Source of the DNA: Roseovarius sp.
GTDB taxonomy: Bacteria; Pseudomonadota; Alphaproteobacteria; Rhodobacterales; Rhodobacteraceae
Direction: 5' to 3'
Assembly (NCBI GenBank): GCA_021767845.1
Contig: JAASSQ010000079.1
Span: 1 to 11,747, forward strand
Length of the DNA: 11,747 bases
Of the stretch, positions 6,536 to 11,747 are shown in pieces (positions within the stretch are counted from its first letter, which is position 1; every line of letters begins with the position of its first letter). The position numbers and the translations under genes are program-made. Below the pieces are notes generated by a model, which saw nothing but the letters and a program-made list of their open reading frames with translations, was not told the DNA's origin and ran no database searches.

Positions 6536-7612
6536 ATGGCCAAGATCACCCTGGACAACCTGGCGCATTCCTACCTGCCCAACCCGCAGGGCGAGGCGGA
6601 TTACGCGCTGAAGGAGTTGAACCACGACTGGGAGGACGGCGCGGCCTATGCCTTGCTGGGCTCGTCGGGTTGCGGGAAATCCACGCTGCTCAACATCATC
6701 TCGGGGCTGTTGCATCCCAGCCAGGGGCGCATCCTGTTCGACGGCAAGGACGTGACCGACGCCCCTACCGCCGAGCGCAACATCGCGCAGGTTTTCCAGT
6801 TTCCGGTCGTCTATGACACGATGACCGTGCGCGACAACCTGGCCTTTCCGCTGCGCAACCGGGGCCGCGACGAAGCCTACGTGGCCGAGCGCGTGCAGGA
6901 GGTGGCGCGCATGATCGGTATGGAGGCCGAGTTGAACCGCAAGGCGCGCGGCCTGACCGCCGACGCCAAGCAGAAGATCAGCCTTGGCCGCGGCATGGTG
7001 CGCAAGGACGTGAACGCGCTTCTGTTCGACGAGCCGCTGACGGTTATCGACCCGCACATGAAGTGGGAATTGCGCACGCAGCTGAAATCGCTGCACCACG
7101 AGTTCGGCCACACGATGATCTATGTCACGCATGACCAGACCGAGGCGCTGACCTTCGCGGATAAGGTGGTGGTGATGTATGATGGCCGCGTCGTGCAGAT
7201 CGGCACGCCCGAGGAACTGTTCGAGCGGCCCGAGCACACCTTCGTGGGCTATTTCATCGGCTCACCGGGGATGAACGTCATCCCCGCCAAGGTCGAGGGG
7301 CGGCACGCCTATGTGAACGGGTCGTCCCTTGAGCTGGCGCAGGGATACGGGCCGCTGGAGGGCAAGGTCGAGATCGGCGTGCGCCCCGAGTTCGCCCGCC
7401 TGTCGGACACCGAGGGCCTGCCCGTCAAGGTGCGCCGCGTCGAGGACGTGGGCCGCCACAAGATCGTGCGCGCCGAGTTCTTCGGCAACGAGATCAACAT
7501 CATCGCCGGCGAGGGCGAGGAGATCGGGCCGGACATGACCCGCGTCGTTTTCGATCCCGCCCATGTCAATGTCTATGCCAATGACTGGCGCGTGCAGGGG
7601 GAGGCCGCGTGA
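6536..7612 (+). CDS. glpT: GlpT, ATPase subunit of glycerol ABC importer (degenerate signature motif)
   Basis: This is the second ABC ATPase, 358 residues, with the same two-domain plan as GlpS. Motifs: Walker A GSSGCGKST (42-50), Q-loop Q88, Walker B LLFDEP (D165, E166) and switch histidine H199 in IYVTHDQTEAL. The ABC signature, however, is LTADAKQK (140-147) in place of LSGGQQQR, and the D-loop is VID rather than NLD. Its losses are complementary to those of GlpS. The name should not be confused with the unrelated glycerol-3-phosphate antiporter GlpT of E. coli. The ATG at 6536 follows GAGGAGCGAGGAG; the gap to glpS is 16 bases and the TGA overlaps the glpP ATG by one base. The function is inferred from family and operon. 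Confidence 0.92.
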   Translation: MAKITLDNLAHSYLPNPQGEADYALKELNHDWEDGAAYALLGSSGCGKSTLLNIISGLLHPSQGRILFDGKDVTDAPTAERNIAQVFQFPVVYDTMTVRDNLAFPLRNRGRDEAYVAERVQEVARMIGMEAELNRKARGLTADAKQKISLGRGMVRKDVNALLFDEPLTVIDPHMKWELRTQLKSLHHEFGHTMIYVTHDQTEALTFADKVVVMYDGRVVQIGTPEELFERPEHTFVGYFIGSPGMNVIPAKVEGRHAYVNGSSLELAQGYGPLEGKVEIGVRPEFARLSDTEGLPVKVRRVEDVGRHKIVRAEFFGNEINIIAGEGEEIGPDMTRVVFDPAHVNVYANDWRVQGEAA

Positions 7613-8486
7613 TGCAGGAAAAGACGGTCAATCAGAAAGCCTGGTTCCTGGTGCTGCCGGTGCTGGTGCTGGTGGCCTTCTCGGCGGTGATCCCGCTGAT
7701 GACGGTCGTCAACTACTCGGTGCAGGACAGTTTCGGCAACAACCAGTTCTTCTGGGCGGGGCTGGAATGGTTCCGTGAAATGCTGGCCGAGGAGCGGATG
7801 TGGAACGCGCTTGGCCGGCAGTTGGCATTCTCGGCCATCATCCTGGCGATCGAGGTGCCGCTTGGCATCTTCGTGGCGCTGAACATGCCCAAGCGCGGGT
7901 TCTGGGCCAGTTTCTGCCTTGTCGTCATGTCGCTGCCGCTGTTGGTGCCGTGGAACGTGGTGGGCACGATCTGGCAGATCTTCGGCCGGGTGGATATCGG
8001 CCTGCTGGGATACACGCTGGACGCGCTTGGCATCTCCTACAACTACACGCAGGATTTCATCGCCGCCTGGGCCACGGTCATCGTGATGGATGTCTGGCAC
8101 TGGACCTCGCTGGTGGCGCTCCTGGCCTATGCCGGGCTGCAATCCATCCCCGATGCCTATTACCAGGCCGCCAAGATCGACCAGGCGAGCCGCTGGAAGG
8201 TGTTCCGCTATATCGAGCTGCCGAAGATGGCGGGCGTTCTGATGATCGCGATCCTGCTGCGGTTCATGGACAGCTTCATGATCTATACCGAGCCGTTCGT
8301 CGTGACCGGCGGCGGGCCGGGCAATGCGACCACCTTCCTGTCGATCGATCTTGTGAAGATGGCGCTTGGCCAGTTCGACCTGGGCCCCGCGGCGGCGTTC
8401 TCGATCATGTATTTCCTGGTGATCCTGGCGATCTCGTGGGTGTTCTACACGGTGATGACCAATATCGACAAGGCGGAGGGCAAGTG

Positions 8487-8487
<1 letters not shown>
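7612..8487 (+). CDS. glpP: GlpP, permease subunit of glycerol ABC importer
   Basis: This is an inner-membrane permease of the MalF/UgpA class, 291 residues, with six hydrophobic segments (about 11-33, 70-91, 99-122, 150-172, 205-221, 258-280). The cytoplasmic EAA coupling loop reads QAAKIDQASRWKVFRYIELP (185-204), which docks onto the ATPases. GGGPGN (233-238) is a common motif of this permease class. The start is ATG 7612, sharing one base with the glpT stop (TGATG). AGGGGGAGG (7596-7604) is 7 bases upstream. The preceding GTG (7609) is also in frame and would add a single residue. glpQ starts with the same one-base TGATG overlap, so GlpT, GlpP and GlpQ are probably translationally coupled and made in equal amounts. 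Confidence 0.92.
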
Positions 8488-9338
<851 letters not shown>

Positions 9339-9354
9339 AGGGGGAGGACACGTC

Positions 9355-9627
9355 ATGGAATGGATGGCTTGGACCTGGCCGACCGCGATCTTCTTCATGG
9401 TGATCGCCGGGCTGCTGATCACCTTCTCGGTGCTGGCGATCAAGTTCCCCGAGACCCCGCGCAAGGGCGTCTTGCGGATCGAGACCACGCGGGGCGACCG
9501 CCTGTTCATCACGCTTCTGGGCTCGGCCTTCATCAACCTGGCCTGGCTGGGGCTGGTGGGGGCGCATCAGCCCTATGCCCTTGTGGTTTGCCTGGCTTAT
9601 GCCGCGGCGGTCTTCCGCTGGGTCTGA
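9355..9627 (+). CDS. Small integral membrane protein of the glycerol ABC operon (DUF2160-like)
   Basis: This 90-residue, very hydrophobic protein has three likely membrane segments (about 8-29, 50-69 and 72-88). A polar, charged stretch (KFPETPRKGVLRIETTRGDR, 30-49) lies between the first two. It resembles the small DUF2160 proteins that accompany glycerol ABC transporters in proteobacteria; no biochemical role is firmly established for them. The start ATG at 9355 has a strong GGGGGAGGA (9340-9348). A second in-frame ATG lies three codons in, and the frame is open upstream to within glpQ. Its position between permease and binding-protein genes suggests an accessory subunit of the importer, for example one that stabilises GlpPQ or docks GlpV. 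That role is inference only. Confidence 0.85.
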   Translation: MEWMAWTWPTAIFFMVIAGLLITFSVLAIKFPETPRKGVLRIETTRGDRLFITLLGSAFINLAWLGLVGAHQPYALVVCLAYAAAVFRWV

Positions 9628-9638
9628 GCCGGGCCACG

Positions 9639-9669
9639 GCGCACCGGGGGAGGAGGAGACCCGGCGCGC
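9639..9669 (+). other. Intercistronic hairpin upstream of glpV
   Basis: GCGC-a-CCGGG (9639-9648) pairs with CCCGG-c-GCGC (9660-9669): nine GC pairs with one mismatch, around an 11-base purine loop GGAGGAGGAGA. It lies within the 101-base gap between the small membrane protein gene and glpV. There is no T-tract, so processing or mRNA stabilisation is more likely than termination. The loop looks like a ribosome site but no start codon follows it closely. Confidence 0.5.
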
Positions 9670-9728
9670 GCAACCGTATTTCCTCGACGACTAGCGACTG
9701 AACGGTTCAAAAGGGAGGATTGAAACCA

Positions 9729-11450
9729 ATGAACCTGACCTTGAAATCAACAACAGCCGTGAGCCTTGCGCTGGCGCTTGTCTCGGCGCCGGCCTTTGCC
9801 GGCATGGAGGAGGCGCGCGCGTTCCTCGATTCCGAGATCGGCGACCAGTCCGTCCTGACCCGCGAGGAGCAGGAAGCGGAGATGCAGTGGTTCGTCGATG
9901 CCGCCGAGCCCTTCCAGGGTATGGATATCCGGGTGGTGTCGGAAACCATCGCGACGCATGAATACGAAGCCAAGGTTCTGGCCCCGGCCTTTACCGCGAT
10001 CACCGGGATTCAAGTCACCCATGACCTGATCGGCGAAGGCGACGTGGTGGAGAAACTGCAGACCCAGATGCAGTCGGGCCAGAACATCTATGACGCCTAC
10101 GTGAACGACTCGGACCTGATCGGCACGCATTGGCGCTATCAGCAGGTGCGCAACCTGACCGACTGGATGGCCGGCGAAGGCGCCGACGTGACCAATCCGG
10201 GCCTCGACCTGGACGACTTCATCGGCACGCAGTTCACCACCGCGCCCGATGGCAAGCTCTACCAGCTGCCCGACCAGCAGTTCGCGAACCTTTACTGGTT
10301 CCGCTACGACTGGTTCAACGACGAGAAGAACAAGGCCGATTTCAAGGCCGAATACGGCTATGACCTGGGCGTGCCGGTCAACTGGGCGGCCTACGAGGAC
10401 ATCGCCGAGTTCTTCACCGGGCGCGACCTGAGCCACATGGGCGTCGAGGGCGAGATCTTCGGCAACATGGACTACGGCAAGAAAGACCCGAGCCTTGGCT
10501 GGCGCTATACCGATGCGTGGATGTCGATGGCCGGCATGGGCGACGTGGGCGAACCCAACGGCCTGCCGGTGGACGAGTGGGGCATCCGCGTGAACGAAAA
10601 CAGTCAGCCGGTCGGCGCCTGTGTCGATCGTGGCGGCGCGGCCAACAGCCCCGCGGCGGTCTATGCGGTGGAGAAGGCGATCAAGTGGCTGCAGGAATAC
10701 TCGCCGCCCGCGGCCATGGGCATGACCTTTTCGGAGGCCGGCCCGGTGCCCGCGCAGGGCAACGTGGCCCAGCAGATGTTCTGGTACACCGCCTTCACCG
10801 CCGCGTCGGTCAAGCCCGACCTGCCGGTGATGAACGAGGACGGCACGCCCAAGTGGCGCATGGCCCCCAGCCCGCACGGCAAATACTGGGAAGAGGGCAT
10901 GAAGGTCGGCTATCAGGACGTGGGCTCGTGGACGCTGATGAAATCCACGCCCGTCGATCGTGCCAAGGCGGCCTGGCTTTATGCGCAGTTCGTCACCTCG
11001 AAGACCGTGGACGTGAAGAAAAGCCATGTCGGCCTGACCTTCATCCGCGAAAGCTCGATCCAGCACGACAGCTTCACCGAGCGCGCGCCGCGCCTGGGTG
11101 GCCTGGTGGAATTCTACCGCAGCCCGGCACGCACGCAGTGGTCGCCCACCGGCACCAACGTGCCTGACTACCCCAAGCTGGCACAGCTGTGGTGGCAGAA
11201 TATCGGCGATGCCATGTCGGGGGCCAAGACCGCCAAGGAGGCCCTGGACAGCCTGTGCGAGGACATGGAAAGCGTGATGGAGCGCATCGAGCGTGCCGGC
11301 ATCCAGGGCGAGATCGGCCCGGTGATGAACGAGGAGCGCGACCCGGAATACTGGCTGTCGCAGCCCGGCGCGCCGAAGCCCGCCATGGACGACGAGGACC
11401 CCGAGCCGGTCACCATCGGATACGATGAACTGATCGCAAGCTGGAAGTAA
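9729..11450 (+). CDS. glpV: GlpV, periplasmic glycerol-binding protein of ABC importer
   Basis: This 573-residue extracytoplasmic solute-binding protein of the carbohydrate ABC class delivers glycerol to GlpPQ, judged by operon context and by the unusually large size typical of GlpV. The N-terminus MNLTLKSTTAVSLALALVSA ends in PAFA, a Sec signal peptide with probable cleavage after residue 24, giving a mature start GMEEAR. No lipobox cysteine is present, so it should be soluble. The mature protein has only two cysteines, C298 and C510, which could form a disulfide (inference). The ATG at 9729 is chosen because it begins the signal peptide; AAGGGAGG (9711-9718) is 10 bases upstream, whereas a TTG at 9720 would be too close to it. 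A strong hairpin follows the stop. Confidence 0.92.
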   Translation: MNLTLKSTTAVSLALALVSAPAFAGMEEARAFLDSEIGDQSVLTREEQEAEMQWFVDAAEPFQGMDIRVVSETIATHEYEAKVLAPAFTAITGIQVTHDLIGEGDVVEKLQTQMQSGQNIYDAYVNDSDLIGTHWRYQQVRNLTDWMAGEGADVTNPGLDLDDFIGTQFTTAPDGKLYQLPDQQFANLYWFRYDWFNDEKNKADFKAEYGYDLGVPVNWAAYEDIAEFFTGRDLSHMGVEGEIFGNMDYGKKDPSLGWRYTDAWMSMAGMGDVGEPNGLPVDEWGIRVNENSQPVGACVDRGGAANSPAAVYAVEKAIKWLQEYSPPAAMGMTFSEAGPVPAQGNVAQQMFWYTAFTAASVKPDLPVMNEDGTPKWRMAPSPHGKYWEEGMKVGYQDVGSWTLMKSTPVDRAKAAWLYAQFVTSKTVDVKKSHVGLTFIRESSIQHDSFTERAPRLGGLVEFYRSPARTQWSPTGTNVPDYPKLAQLWWQNIGDAMSGAKTAKEALDSLCEDMESVMERIERAGIQGEIGPVMNEERDPEYWLSQPGAPKPAMDDEDPEPVTIGYDELIASWK

Positions 11451-11457
11451 CTCCTCT

Positions 11458-11490
11458 GCCGGGGCCGTGCGCAGGCCGCGCGGCCCCGGC
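11458..11490 (+). terminator. Strong hairpin after glpV
   Basis: GCCGGGGCCG (11458-11467) pairs perfectly with CGGCCCCGGC (11481-11490). Four more pairs (one of them G-U) extend the stem inward, leaving a 5-base loop. It starts 8 bases after the glpV stop. No T-tract follows, so it may protect the 3' end of the operon mRNA or act in factor-dependent termination; the true intrinsic terminator comes about 55 bases later. Confidence 0.6.
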
Positions 11491-11516
11491 ACCTCCCTGC
11501 TTGTCAGCGACACCCG

Positions 11517-11544
11517 TTGCACGGGGGGCTGGCATGGCTAGACT
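11517..11544 (+). promoter_or_regulatory. Candidate glpK promoter
   Basis: TTGCAC (11517-11522) and TAGACT (11539-11544) are 16 bases apart, each with 4 of 6 consensus positions. Transcription would start near 11551, at the end of the left arm of the terminator hairpin. A transcript from here would lack that arm and escape termination, giving glpK its own expression. Confidence 0.4.
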
Positions 11545-11608
11545 GCGGCCGCTGCACCCGTGGCGGCCGCTTTTTTGCAAGACAGCACGCGCAGGACGAA
11601 TGAAATGA
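11534..11608 (+). CDS. Possible 24-residue upstream ORF coupled to glpK
   Basis: The ATG at 11534 opens a 24-codon frame encoding a basic peptide (begins MARLRPLHPW, ends ARAGRMK). It spans the whole terminator and stops with TGA at 11606-11608, overlapping the glpK ATG as ATGA. GGGGGG (11523-11528) lies 5 bases upstream as a possible, non-standard ribosome site. Frames this short arise easily in GC-rich DNA and the peptide matches nothing recognised. It is listed because the ATGA overlap is the usual geometry of translational coupling. Confidence 0.2.
   Translation: MARLRPLHPWRPLFCKTARAGRMK
11545..11576 (+). terminator. Intrinsic terminator upstream of glpK
   Basis: GCGGCCGC (11545-11552) pairs with GCGGCCGC (11563-11570), and two G-U pairs plus one C-G extend the stem toward a 4-base loop. 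Six T residues (11571-11576) follow immediately. This is the classic form of a Rho-independent terminator. It lies 28 bases before the glpK ATG, so it should end the glpD-glpV transcript and reduce read-through into glpK. Confidence 0.8.
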
Positions 11609-11747
11609 CCCATATCCTAGCCATCGACCAGGGCACCACGTCGAGCCGGGCAATCCTGTTCGACCGCGACATGAAGCTGGTCGCGACCGCGCAGGAGGAA
11701 TTCCGCCAGCATTACCCCGAGTCGGGCTGGGTCGAGCATGATCCCAA
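11605..11747 (+). CDS. glpK: GlpK, glycerol kinase, N-terminal part
   Basis: Glycerol kinase phosphorylates glycerol with ATP to glycerol-3-phosphate in the cytoplasm, trapping it and producing the GlpD substrate and presumed GlpR inducer. Only 47 codons lie in the window. They carry the FGGY-kinase phosphate-binding motif AIDQGTTSSRAILFD (residues 6-20) and the family's EFRQHYPESGWVEHDP (32-47), which is nearly diagnostic for GlpK. The ATG at 11605 has AGGA (11593-11596) 8 bases upstream. The gene lies in the same direction as glpV but behind a hairpin and an intrinsic terminator, so it is probably transcribed at least partly on its own. Confidence 0.95.
   Translation, partial: MTHILAIDQGTTSSRAILFDRDMKLVATAQEEFRQHYPESGWVEHDP

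Noticed and set aside
9747..11522. 591-codon reverse-strand open frame opposite glpV
   Set aside because: Same reason: low-complexity composition, no domain, complete overlap with a well-supported signal-peptide protein.

Overview
The window comes from a GC-rich alphaproteobacterium, most likely a member of the Rhodobacteraceae (Roseobacter group). This is inferred from base composition, the protein sequences and the glycerol gene order; the genus cannot be named from the sequence alone. It looks like ordinary chromosome: no tRNA, rRNA, CRISPR array, insertion sequence or phage gene was seen.

Left part (1-2769), housekeeping. The 5' part of ettA (ABC-F ribosome factor) runs leftward off the window. 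A 165-bp divergent spacer with a 10-bp-period GC-rich repeat separates it from nadD (NAD synthesis). nadD is followed by dacB, a PBP4-type D-Ala-D-Ala carboxypeptidase with a Tat-like signal. dacB converges on glpR, and both stop codons lie in the two arms of one inverted repeat.

Right part (2785-11747), a complete glycerol uptake and catabolism locus. The DeoR-type repressor glpR is divergent from glpD-glpS-glpT-glpP-glpQ-(DUF2160 gene)-glpV, and glpK follows. GlpV (periplasmic binding protein), GlpP and GlpQ (permeases) and GlpS and GlpT (ATPases) form the glycerol ABC importer known from Rhizobium leguminosarum. GlpK phosphorylates the glycerol and GlpD oxidises glycerol-3-phosphate to dihydroxyacetone phosphate. 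No glpF facilitator is present. The 257-bp glpR-glpD spacer holds four copies of a TGTTCGTTT-like element, on both strands and next to both promoters, which are probable GlpR operators.

Three observations stand out. First, the GlpS/GlpT ATPase pair appears asymmetric: GlpS lacks the switch histidine and GlpT lacks the LSGGQ signature, so one composite ATP site should be canonical and the other doubly degenerate, which is unusual for an importer. Second, the 154-nt glpV-glpK gap holds two hairpins. The second is a textbook intrinsic terminator that overlaps a candidate glpK promoter and a 24-codon upstream ORF ending in an ATGA overlap with glpK. Third, an intercistronic hairpin just before glpV could set the ratio of binding protein to permease.
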